Assembly: GCA_030950825.1 (NCBI GenBank)
Contig: JAUZQT010000139.1
Location: 1-12,182 of the forward strand
DNA from: Mariprofundaceae bacterium
GTDB taxonomy: Bacteria > Pseudomonadota > Zetaproteobacteria > Mariprofundales > Mariprofundaceae
Length of the DNA stretch: 12,182 bases
Reading direction: 5' to 3'
Under the pieces are notes generated by a model. That model worked only from the letters and a program-made list of their open reading frames with translations. It did no database searches and was not told the DNA's origin. The stretch's first letter is position 1. Each line of letters begins with the position of its first letter. Positions 1 through 5,617 of the stretch are shown here, piece by piece. A program made the translations under genes and the position numbers.

Positions 1-1
1 A

Positions 2-235
2 GATTTTAACCCTATTGAAAATTATTGGGCTGTTATGAAAAAACAAATAAGAAAAGTGAGACATTTTTTCAATAATATCGATGAGGCTATTGATAGTGTT
101 TTGAAAACAAAAAGAACTACTTCTATTCTTGATTCACTATATCACAACATACTTTCCATTTGGGCAGAAATCACCCTTACTGGAAAATATGACAACCATG
201 AGGCAATTGACTTGTTCCCACCGTCTCTAAACTGA
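2..235 (+). CDS. IS630-type DDE transposase, C-terminal part (cut by window edge)
   Basis: The reading frame enters from the left edge and ends with TGA at 233-235. Its first visible residues are D-F-N-P-I-E-N-Y-W, the signature around the third catalytic acid (Glu) of the DDE domain in IS630/Tc1-mariner-type transposases, usually followed by a basic helix; here K-K-Q-I-R-K follows. About 77 residues remain, which fits the normal C-terminus of that family, so the 3' end looks natural rather than truncated. The two earlier catalytic Asp residues would lie outside the window, so I cannot say whether the element is intact. An ATG at 35 is only an internal Met of the same frame. I saw no terminal inverted repeat after the stop that I would trust. 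The family call rests on one motif plus the length of the tail. Confidence 0.75.
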   Translation, partial: DFNPIENYWAVMKKQIRKVRHFFNNIDEAIDSVLKTKRTTSILDSLYHNILSIWAEITLTGKYDNHEAIDLFPPSLN

Positions 236-329
236 ATAATTCACAAATACTGTCGTGCCCTTGCTTGCCCCTTTATCCTGAACGAATTCTTTGCCAGTCG
301 ACCGTATCCATTGGTACGGCACTCCCAAC

Positions 330-373
330 AAAAAAAACGTTGCAAATAAAGGTTCTTCGCAATCATCACAACG
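330..373 (-). terminator. Weak candidate terminator downstream of iscA
   Basis: Reading the minus strand, CGTTG (373-369) can pair with CAACG (342-338), and the second arm is followed at once by eight T (337-330). The stem is only 5 bp and the loop is 26 nt, so this is a poor intrinsic terminator, but it is the only hairpin with a U-run in the gap after iscA. A separate small inverted repeat, CCGTA/TACGG (302-306 and 315-319), has no U-run. Otherwise the 236-419 gap shows no gene, no repeat and no clear IS end. Confidence 0.25.
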
Positions 374-419
374 ATTTATGAATTACTCAGGCTAAGGAAC
401 GCCCACAAAATAACTTGAA

Positions 420-752
420 TTAAATGGTGAATGACACACCACATCCACATTCACCCTTCTTATTGGGATTACTATAAACAAACGCCGATGAAAGCGCATC
501 CTTCTGATAGTCAACCTGTAAACCCGTCAACGCCTTAATATAAGATGCTTCATCCACATATAGAGAAAAACCATCAAACTGACGCACCAAATCACTGCTA
601 TGGGGAACATCGGCATAATCCATAACATACTCAAGACCCGAACAACCCGCCTCACGAACGGATAGATGAACAGCTTTTTTTCCCGCGCTCGCTAGCGCTT
701 TCTTTAATTGCTCATTGGCTGCATCCGTAAAAAAAACGTCCACATTATCCAT
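420..752 (-). CDS. iscA: A-type Fe-S cluster carrier/assembly protein (IscA/HesB family)
   Basis: A 110-residue protein of the HesB/IscA family, the usual length for A-type carriers that receive and pass on iron or [Fe-S] clusters in the cytoplasm. The three cluster-ligand cysteines are present: C37 in E-A-G-C-S-G-L-E-Y and C102/C104 in the C-terminal E-C-G-C-G-V-S-F motif. It is the last gene of the iscR-iscS-iscA run. Its ATG (752-750) lies one base past the iscS stop, so translation is probably coupled, with a G-rich stretch in the end of iscS as the likely ribosome site. The sequence E-A-G-C (in place of G-G-G-C) is IscA/SufA-like rather than ErpA-like, and a clearer ErpA is encoded at 4923-5288. 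Iscs downstream partners (hscB, hscA, fdx) do not follow it. IscA versus SufA cannot be settled from sequence alone; the name follows the iscRS context. Confidence 0.88.
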   Translation of the reverse strand: MDNVDVFFTDAANEQLKKALASAGKKAVHLSVREAGCSGLEYVMDYADVPHSSDLVRQFDGFSLYVDEASYIKALTGLQVDYQKDALSSAFVYSNPNKKGECGCGVSFTI

Positions 753-753
753 A

Positions 754-1881
754 TTAAAGCCCCGCCATATGTTTCAATAAAGCACGAATACGTACCAATT
801 CGTTGACCAGTGCCACCGCATCATTCAACGTATGTTCAGCCCCAAAGCTAACACGCAGACTGCTTCGAGCAGCCCGTTCACCCACACCCATCGCCCGCAA
901 TACATGCGATGGCTCACGCTTTCCAGATGAGCAGGCGGAACCCGATGCCACGGCAAAGCCCGCCAAATCAAGCTGCATTAAAAGCGTCTCACCATCCATG
1001 CCTGGTACAGTGAACATACTGGTATTTGCCACCCGAGGAGAATTTTTCCCATAAATGGTGACATCTGGCATTTTCTTAAGCAATGCTTCTTCAAAACCAT
1101 CGCGTACATTCACGGTATCCGCATAATTCAAAACGCCCAATGCTGCTGCAAAGCCAGCAATACCAGGTACATTTTCAGTACCCGAACGACGGCCACGCTC
1201 CTGTCCACCGCCTAAAGCCCATGTTTCAAGGGGCACCCCACGGCGCACGGCCAAAACACCGACACCCTTCGAACCACCAATTTTATGTGCTGAAAAAGAT
1301 ACAAAATCAGCACCTAGCGCCGCCACATCAATCGGCAGCTTACCCAGTGCCTGCACACCATCAACCAGTATGGGAATATTTTTTTTCCTACATGCTGCTA
1401 CAATGGATTCAATAGGCTGAATAATACCGCTCTCATTGTTTGCCCACATCATGCATGCCATCACAGTATGTTCATTCAATTGTGCGCAGAATGTTTCATC
1501 GTCTACACAACCGTTTCTTTCAGGGCGAACAAGATATAACTCATGCCCAAGACGTTCACACCAGTAAGCCACTGTTTGCAATACAGATGGATGCTCAATT
1601 GCGGATACAACGACTCGCCCAGGCTTCGCCAATGATAAGCAACCAAAAATAGCCATATTATTGGCTTCGGTGCCGCCTGAAGTAAATACTAATGAGGCAG
1701 GCTCCACATTCAAATAGCGAGCTATTTTATCGCGGGCATCATCCAAAAGCCGTCGTGCAGATCTGCCTGACCAATGCATACTTGATGGGTTTCCAGAGGC
1801 ATGCACTGCGGCCTCCTGCATCGCCTCTAATGACGCATTTAAGGTTGGACAAGTTGCATTGTAATCAAGGTACTTGCGCAA
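754..1881 (-). CDS. iscS: Cysteine desulfurase (IscS/NifS family, class I)
   Basis: A PLP-dependent enzyme that takes sulfur from L-cysteine as a persulfide and supplies it for Fe-S cluster assembly. The 375 residues show the class-I pattern: N-terminal Y-L-D-Y-N-A-T, the PLP-stacking His H97 in A-I-E-H-P, Asp D174 in L-V-D-G-V-Q, the Schiff-base Lys K200 in S-F-S-A-H-K-I-G-G, the G-R-R-S-G-T-E-N loop (230-237), and the persulfide Cys C317 in G-S-A-C-S-S-G. The loop after C317 (K-R-E-P-S-H-V-L) is typical of IscS/NifS and not of SufS. The start is TTG at 1881-1879: an in-frame TGA lies just upstream and no in-frame ATG precedes the conserved Y-L-D-Y-N motif. The gene begins 17 bases inside the end of iscR, in another frame, which suggests translational coupling. 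It is shorter than E. coli IscS (404 aa). NifS is the alternative name; iscR next door favours IscS. Confidence 0.92.
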   Translation of the reverse strand: MRKYLDYNATCPTLNASLEAMQEAAVHASGNPSSMHWSGRSARRLLDDARDKIARYLNVEPASLVFTSGGTEANNMAIFGCLSLAKPGRVVVSAIEHPSVLQTVAYWCERLGHELYLVRPERNGCVDDETFCAQLNEHTVMACMMWANNESGIIQPIESIVAACRKKNIPILVDGVQALGKLPIDVAALGADFVSFSAHKIGGSKGVGVLAVRRGVPLETWALGGGQERGRRSGTENVPGIAGFAAALGVLNYADTVNVRDGFEEALLKKMPDVTIYGKNSPRVANTSMFTVPGMDGETLLMQLDLAGFAVASGSACSSGKREPSHVLRAMGVGERAARSSLRVSFGAEHTLNDAVALVNELVRIRALLKHMAGL

Positions 1882-2359
1882 TTTCTTGTTCTCTCATAAG
1901 CACTTGCGGTAAATTTTCTTCAATAGACTTCAATTCCAATGAGCTTAGATCCACTTCTTTTTGACAAACCATTTCAATGGTTACCACATCTAAAAAGCGA
2001 TAAATATGCTGTCCCAACGCATCCCACAACTGATGCGTATCGCAACGCTTTCCACGATGACATCCACGCACCGCATTCTCGCAAAGCGTGGTTCGAATCG
2101 GTTCATTAACAGCTTGAATAACATTGGCAATGGTAATTTCAGTGGCTGGGTGTGCCAACAAATAGCCACCACCAGGCCCCCGTACAGAACGCACCAAATC
2201 GCCCGCTCGCAAAGAGCGAAATAATTGTTCTAAATATGACAATGAAATAAATTGTCTTTCTGAAATAGCCGCCAGTGTAACAGGCTTGCCATCTTTACCG
2301 TTTTTATTTAAATCAACCATGGCCGACACGCCATAACGCCCTTTACTTGTTAATCGCAT
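1865..2359 (-). CDS. iscR: Rrf2-family Fe-S sensing transcriptional regulator IscR
   Basis: A 164-residue Rrf2-family repressor that binds a [2Fe-2S] cluster and adjusts isc transcription to Fe-S demand. The N-terminus M-R-L-T-S-K-G-R-Y-G is the IscR signature. It is followed by a winged helix-turn-helix (about 25-70) with I-S-E-R-Q-x-I-S-L-S-Y-L-E-Q-L-F and the wing S-V-R-G-P-G-G-G-Y-L-L. The cluster ligands are C93, C100, C106 and H109, spaced C-x6-C-x5-C-x2-H. E. coli IscR has C-x5-C, so the first loop is one residue longer here. The ATG at 2359-2357 has an AGGAG ribosome site (2370-2366) 6 bases upstream. It is first in an iscRSA operon and has an IscR-like palindrome over its promoter, which suggests autorepression by the holo form. 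A plain Rrf2 regulator (RirA/CymR type) is less likely given the C3H motif. Confidence 0.93.
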   Translation of the reverse strand: MRLTSKGRYGVSAMVDLNKNGKDGKPVTLAAISERQFISLSYLEQLFRSLRAGDLVRSVRGPGGGYLLAHPATEITIANVIQAVNEPIRTTLCENAVRGCHRGKRCDTHQLWDALGQHIYRFLDVVTIEMVCQKEVDLSSLELKSIEENLPQVLMREQEIAQVP

Positions 2360-2398
2360 TGTATACTCCTACATTTAGCATAACGCAGATTTATGAAT

Positions 2399-2421
2399 CA
2401 TGCGGACTAAATAGCCGCATG
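2399..2421. promoter_or_regulatory. Perfect inverted repeat in the iscR leader
   Basis: CATGCGG (2399-2405) and CCGCATG (2415-2421) are exact 7-base inverted repeats around a 9-base loop, ACTAAATAG. On the minus strand the repeat lies just downstream of the predicted iscR -10 box, so it would form a GC-rich hairpin within the first bases of the iscRSA transcript, about 40 bases ahead of the start codon. No U-run follows, so it does not look like a terminator. It could be a 5' mRNA-stabilising hairpin or a second protein-binding site; the loop resembles part of an IscR half-site. The symmetry is visible; the function is inferred. Confidence 0.45.
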
Positions 2422-2431
2422 GAAAAGGCGG

Positions 2432-2459
2432 ATATTATAATCCATACTAATTTAGTCAA
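2432..2459 (-). promoter_or_regulatory. Predicted sigma70 promoter of iscRSA
   Basis: On the minus strand, TTGACT (2459-2454) serves as -35 box and TAATAT (2437-2432) as -10 box with a 16-base spacer. TATAAT occurs two bases earlier (2439-2434) but with a 14-base spacer. Transcription would start near 2425 and leave a leader of roughly 65 bases. The boxes overlap the IscR-like operator, the arrangement expected for repression by blocking RNA polymerase. Confidence 0.6.
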
Positions 2460-2463
2460 GTAT
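2439..2463 (-). promoter_or_regulatory. IscR type-1-like operator
   Basis: Read on the minus strand, this 25-base site begins ATACTTGACT, continues AAAT as centre, and has TAGTATGGAT as its right arm. It follows the E. coli type-1 IscR motif (ATASYYGACT, W-rich centre, AGTCRRSTAT) closely on the left arm and in the centre, and more loosely on the right arm (AGTA for AGTC). It covers the -35 box of the predicted iscR promoter, so holo-IscR would be expected to repress its own operon. The match was made by eye against the remembered consensus. Confidence 0.5.
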
Positions 2464-2474
2464 TAGAAAATATC

Positions 2475-3113
2475 TTACTTCTTACCCAGACCCAATAAAA
2501 AGAATTCTGGCGATGTTTTGCGGCTTGCCGCAGGTTTGATATTTTTTATTTTTTGAAAGCTTACGCCCAACTCACGGCGAAAAGCATCATAACCTTCACC
2601 CATAAAGGTTTTCATCAAAAGGTGCCCACCTTGCCGTAAGTGATCTCTAGAAAAATGTAAGGTCATTTCATTTAAGCCAATCATACGCATTTGATCCACC
2701 AGCTTATTACCACTCATTTCTGGTGCCATATCCGATACCACAACATCAATAAGCCTACCTTGCAGCGCTTCTTGCAAAATTTCCTGCCCTTCTGGTGCGT
2801 CAAAGTCTGCCTGAATAAGGGAGACTCCCTCAATAGGTTTCAGTGCCAACAAATCAATGCCTATCACTAGACCATCAGCGCCGACATAGGGCACCAGCTC
2901 TTCACTCCAAGAGCCAGGTGCGCAGCCCAAATCTACGACCACCGAGCCTTTTTTGATGTTCAGGCTATGTTTATCAAGAATTTCAATCAGTTTAAAAGCG
3001 GCACGCGAGCGTTTCCCTTATTTTTGTGCACGTTTCACATGGGGGTCATTGGCATGACGATGGAACCACGCCGATGTTTTGCGGTCTTTTTTGCTTTTGG
3101 ATTGTTTTGCCAT
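2475..3113 (-). pseudogene. rlmE: 23S rRNA (uridine-2'-O)-methyltransferase RlmE/FtsJ, interrupted by an in-frame stop
   Basis: The frame from ATG (3113-3111) to TAA (2477-2475) would encode 212 residues, near the 209 of E. coli RlmE (RrmJ/FtsJ), which 2'-O-methylates U2552 of 23S rRNA using SAM. The N-terminus (S-A-W-F-H-R-H-A-N-D-P-H-V-K-R-A-Q-K) and the text after it (G-K-R-S-R-A-A-F-K-L) match the family, but between them codon 32 is TAA (3020-3018), where relatives have Lys, Glu or Gln. The frame is otherwise intact. The catalytic tetrad reads K41-D128-K168-E203, with spacing nearly identical to E. coli K38-D124-K164-E199, and the SAM motif V-D-L-G-C-A-P-G-S-W is present. After the stop the first usable start is GTG at 2942, which would omit K41, so reinitiation should not give an active enzyme. 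It follows the permease gene after a 3-base gap, probably in the same operon. A recent nonsense mutation or a base-call error is most likely. Confidence 0.85.
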
Positions 3114-3116
3114 TAA

Positions 3117-3887
3117 TTATTCCTTCAGTTTCCAGCCAATATGCCACAAATACCACGCAGCCATGATTGATAATAGGGTCATTGCTCCAACAGCGCCGAT
3201 TGCTTGCCATGGATCGCTATCACCTGTGCCAATAAATCCATGGCGAAATCCATCAATTAGATAGAAAAAGGGGTTCCACGCATTGATTGCCTGCCAAAAT
3301 GGCGGGAGCTGACTAACAGAGTAAAACACACCCGATAAAAAAGTTAGAGGCATAATAATAAAATTATTGACCATCGCCATATCATCAAAGGTTTTGGACC
3401 ACATGCCGCCAATCAAGCCCAAACTACCCATAATCAGACTGCCGCAAATACCATAGAATAAAATCATCCACACGTGCGCCAGTGATAAATCCGAAAACGG
3501 TAAAAGAACAAGTAAAAGAACACCGCCCACCACCAATGCACGCAATACTGCTGCCGCCAAAAAAGCAAATACCGCTTCACCTGCTGAAATGGGTGCCATC
3601 AATAAAAACACGTGCACATTCATGATTTTCCCAACAATCATAGAGCTGGATGTATTGGCAAAGGCGTTTTGCAACATGGCCATCATCATCAAGCCTGGTA
3701 TCAGAAAACTAAAATAATCAACATCCAAACCAGGAACCGATCGCTCACCCATCGCATAACGAAACACAATCAAATACAAAATAGCCGTCAATGCTGGAGC
3801 AACAATGGTTTGCATTTTTACACGCAAAAAACGTCTACTTTCGCGTTGGAATAACGTCCATGTTCCGATGAAATTAAACGATCTCAT
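3117..3887 (-). CDS. ABC-2 type transporter permease (YadH-like)
   Basis: A 256-residue membrane protein of the ABC-2 exporter permease family. Six hydrophobic segments can be seen at about 28-46, 57-78, 104-130, 138-162, 172-191 and 228-250. The family signature is present in K-T-F-D-D-M-A-M-V-N-N-F (165-176) followed by P-L-T-F-L-S-G-V-F-Y-S and L-P-P-F-W-Q (194-199), as in E. coli YadH. There is no signal peptide; the cytoplasmic N-terminus carries the basic R-E-S-R-R-F-L-R-V-K segment. The ATG overlaps the ATPase stop by four bases (ATGA), so the two subunits are almost certainly co-translated and would form a homodimeric permease with two copies of the ATPase in the inner membrane. The substrate is unknown: relatives export polysaccharides, drugs or lipids. 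rlmE follows after 3 bases. Confidence 0.9.
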   Translation of the reverse strand: MRSFNFIGTWTLFQRESRRFLRVKMQTIVAPALTAILYLIVFRYAMGERSVPGLDVDYFSFLIPGLMMMAMLQNAFANTSSSMIVGKIMNVHVFLLMAPISAGEAVFAFLAAAVLRALVVGGVLLLVLLPFSDLSLAHVWMILFYGICGSLIMGSLGLIGGMWSKTFDDMAMVNNFIIMPLTFLSGVFYSVSQLPPFWQAINAWNPFFYLIDGFRHGFIGTGDSDPWQAIGAVGAMTLLSIMAAWYLWHIGWKLKE

Positions 3888-4837
3888 CCAGTGGTACCAC
3901 CCTGCTTTTCGCTTTTCTTTTCACCAGTCAGGCGCAAAAACACATCTTCAAGATCTTCTTGGCCGACAGTTACAGTCAAAGGCGAACCAAAGCATTGCCT
4001 TGCAAGCTGATAAGCTTGATCAAAATTAGAAGTCTCACCCAGTTTATTTAAAGTCAAACACAATTGACCTTGATTTATACGTGGATAAAAACCTGCCAAT
4101 GCAGCCCTATCCTGACTCGATAATTGTAAAGTATGCGCATAGCGCAAATACAACGAAGATGAGGCAACATCACCCAACAACGCCTGCATTGATTGTGACG
4201 TAATCACCTTTCCTTGATCAATAATTGCCACATGATCACACAGCTCTTCAGCCTCTTCAAGATAATGGGTGGTTAAAAGAATGGTGGTTCCAGCGGCATT
4301 TAATTCACGCATAAAATCCCATAATCGTTTGCGCAACTCGACATCCACACCCGCCGTTGGTTCATCAAGAATAACCACCTTGGGGCGATGCACCAAAGCC
4401 TGCGCTACCAATAGCCGGCGGCGCATACCCCCTGATAGCTGACGGGTTATTTTGTGCGCATGCTCGGTAAGCTCCAAGCGTTCCAGTAGCTCATCCACCC
4501 AAGTATCGTCGTTCTTTTGCCCATACATACCACGGCTAAATCGGAGGATTTCACGCGGTGAAAAAAAAGGATCAAAGGCAATTTCCTGAGGAACAACACC
4601 CATGCGCCTCTTACACCATGCGCGCTCCAGAAAAAGCTCATGACCCAACAGCGAAATACTTCCCGATGAAGGACGTACAGTATCTGCCAAAATATTAATC
4701 AGCGTAGATTTTCCTGCGCCATTTGGACCAAGTAGCGCAAAAAATGAGCCTTCAGGAACCTCCAAGGATACATCCAGTAAAGCCACCTTTGTATTATTAT
4801 ACATTTTGCCAAGCTTATGTATTTCAAGTGCATTCAT
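3884..4837 (-). CDS. ABC transporter ATP-binding protein (YadG/CcmA-like, ABC-2 exporter)
   Basis: A 317-residue ATPase subunit. Walker A G-P-N-G-A-G-K-S-T (37-45), Q-loop Q84, signature L-S-G-G-M-R-R (134-140), Walker B V-V-I-L-D-E-P (154-160) and switch His H191 in T-T-H-Y-L-E-E-A are all present, so the nucleotide-binding domain looks complete and active. The roughly 100 residues after the core end in V-G-Q-E-D-L-E-D-V-F-L-R-L-T-G, the usual C-terminal close of ABC-2 exporter ATPases. It pairs with the permease encoded directly downstream (4-base overlap). The start at 4837 has only a weak ribosome site, but M-N-A-L-E-I-H-K-L-G-K-M-Y is a normal N-terminus for the family. It lies after the erpA terminator, so it needs its own promoter or read-through; I could not identify a convincing promoter. 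The exported substrate cannot be told from sequence. Confidence 0.93.
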   Translation of the reverse strand: MNALEIHKLGKMYNNTKVALLDVSLEVPEGSFFALLGPNGAGKSTLINILADTVRPSSGSISLLGHELFLERAWCKRRMGVVPQEIAFDPFFSPREILRFSRGMYGQKNDDTWVDELLERLELTEHAHKITRQLSGGMRRRLLVAQALVHRPKVVILDEPTAGVDVELRKRLWDFMRELNAAGTTILLTTHYLEEAEELCDHVAIIDQGKVITSQSMQALLGDVASSSLYLRYAHTLQLSSQDRAALAGFYPRINQGQLCLTLNKLGETSNFDQAYQLARQCFGSPLTVTVGQEDLEDVFLRLTGEKKSEKQGGTTG

Positions 4838-4863
4838 TGATTTTAAATATCCACATTACCCAT

Positions 4864-4891
4864 AAAAAAAGCGGAGATAAACTCCGCTTTT
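4864..4891 (-). terminator. Intrinsic terminator of erpA
   Basis: AAAAGCGGAG (4867-4876) and CTCCGCTTTT (4882-4891) form a 10-bp stem with a 5-base loop. Read on the minus strand the second arm runs into a seven-T tract (4870-4864). It lies 32 bases after the erpA stop and separates erpA from the ABC transporter genes. Four T on the plus-strand side could give weak function in the other direction, but no plus-strand gene points here. Confidence 0.88.
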
Positions 4892-4922
4892 AACAATAAC
4901 AACATCATATCTAGGTCAGGCA

Positions 4923-5288
4923 TTAATAAGCTGCAACATGCCCACAGCCACTGCCTTGCTCAGCAGGTGTGAATGACTTTCCACAACCACATGTTGATGC
5001 AGCATTGGGATTTTTAATGACAAAAGATTCACCTTGCAATGATGTTTTATAATCAATTTCTGAGCCATCAAGCATGTCCAAGCTCATTTGATCCACCAAC
5101 AGTTTTACACCATAATTTTCAACGACTGTATCATTTTCTTTGATCGCATCATCAAAGGTGAACCCATACTCAAAACCAGAACAGCCGCCACCTGAAACAA
5201 ACACCCTCAAATTCAAATCTTTATTATCATCTTGCGTCAATAAACCCTGAATTTTTCCAGCCGCAGCTTCTGTTAGTGTTACAGACAT
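4923..5288 (-). CDS. erpA: Fe-S cluster insertion protein ErpA (A-type carrier)
   Basis: A 121-residue A-type carrier that delivers [Fe-S] clusters to apoproteins. Family features are the cysteines C36 in V-S-G-G-G-C-S-G-F-E-Y-G-F and C100/C102 in S-T-C-G-C-G-K-S-F, together with L-L-V-D-Q-M-S-L and I-K-N-P-N-A. The G-G-G-C-S-G-F-x-Y-G-F-T-F-D form is characteristic of ErpA rather than IscA. I place the start at ATG 5288-5286, not at an upstream ATG (5318), because AGAGAGG lies just ahead of it and the product then begins M-S-V-T-L-T-E-A-A-A as in the family. Unlike E. coli ErpA, which ends soon after the C-G-C-G-x-S-F motif, this one continues for about 14 residues (T-P-A-E-Q-G-S-G-C-G-H-V-A-A-Y) with an extra Cys (C115) and His (H117). 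It is monocistronic, with its own terminator. Confidence 0.92.
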   Translation of the reverse strand: MSVTLTEAAAGKIQGLLTQDDNKDLNLRVFVSGGGCSGFEYGFTFDDAIKENDTVVENYGVKLLVDQMSLDMLDGSEIDYKTSLQGESFVIKNPNAASTCGCGKSFTPAEQGSGCGHVAAY

Positions 5289-5487
5289 ATATAACCTCTC
5301 TTTGACATGCGACAACACAACGATGAGGCTTTAGGCAACAATCTTCATCAGCGTTATCGGGACTTGGCTAAACATCGCCTAATGATCGCATTCTCCAATT
5401 TCTGCCAATAATTGCAAGCTTTCGCGGGTCTGCTCGGTGCTTTAAAAAATACCATACAACATCATCCATTCGAGCATTGCTATAAAA

Positions 5488-5515
5488 TTGAACATAGCCG
5501 AAAGCACAATAATAT
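5488..5515 (+). promoter_or_regulatory. Predicted sigma70 promoter of glgC
   Basis: TTGAAC (5488-5493) and TAATAT (5510-5515) are separated by 16 bases. Transcription would begin near 5522, giving a leader of about 95 bases before the glgC ATG. A TGCTATAAA stretch at 5478-5486 could act as an extended -10 instead, but its -35 region is poor. Confidence 0.4.
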
Positions 5516-5518
5516 ATT

Positions 5519-5531
5519 AGCTTGCCAAGCT
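5519..5531. promoter_or_regulatory. 13-base perfect palindrome at the expected glgC transcription start
   Basis: AGCTTG-C-CAAGCT is an exact 6+1+6 inverted repeat just downstream of the predicted -10 box, where a repressor operator would sit. A related half (CAAGCT, 5415-5420) occurs about 100 bases upstream. No regulator gene lies in the neighbourhood of glgC, so a ligand cannot be suggested. A 13-base palindrome can arise by chance. Confidence 0.3.
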
Positions 5532-5605
5532 GATTGTTCAGGTTTTTTTGGGAAATTATTTTACAAAGAAGCTACAGATCAAGCCGTTACTCACAGCATT
5601 ATACT

Positions 5606-5611
5606 AGGGGG
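5606..5611 (+). promoter_or_regulatory. Ribosome binding site fixing the glgC start
   Basis: AGGGGG lies 6 bases before the ATG at 5618. The same frame stays open upstream to an ATG at 5534, but the intervening residues do not belong to the GlgC family, and this Shine-Dalgarno sequence selects the 5618 start. Confidence 0.7.
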
Positions 5612-5617
5612 TATTTC

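Larger units (their letters stand above)
5289..5617. other. Divergent intergenic region between erpA and glgC
   Basis: This 329-base gap separates the minus-strand erpA side from the plus-strand glgC side and must carry promoters for both. On the plus strand I see one reasonable promoter and a 13-base palindrome (listed separately). On the minus strand I found no promoter for erpA that I would defend and no copy of the IscR-like motif found before iscR. Open frames crossing it (from 5412 and from 5534) lack family similarity in the gap and are better read as non-coding. No tRNA, other RNA gene or repeat was recognised. Confidence 0.6.

Noticed and set aside
302..319. CCGTA/TACGG inverted repeat as a terminator or IS end
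   Set aside because: Only 5 bp, no U-run, and no partner copy near the transposase.
2475..2942. A functional short RlmE starting at GTG 2942
   Set aside because: It would lack the catalytic Lys (K41) and the N-terminal region, while the upstream frame clearly encodes the missing part.
5289..5318. Longer ErpA starting at the ATG at 5318
   Set aside because: AGAGAGG lies between this ATG and the one at 5288, and the family N-terminus begins M-S-V-T-L-T.
5546..5611. CsrA-type control of the glgC leader
   Set aside because: GGA-type motifs are few and not in hairpin loops; the AGGGGG is explained by the ribosome site.
5534..5617. Possible 28-residue N-terminal extension of GlgC
   Set aside because: The added residues do not resemble the family, and AGGGGG sits correctly before the ATG at 5618.
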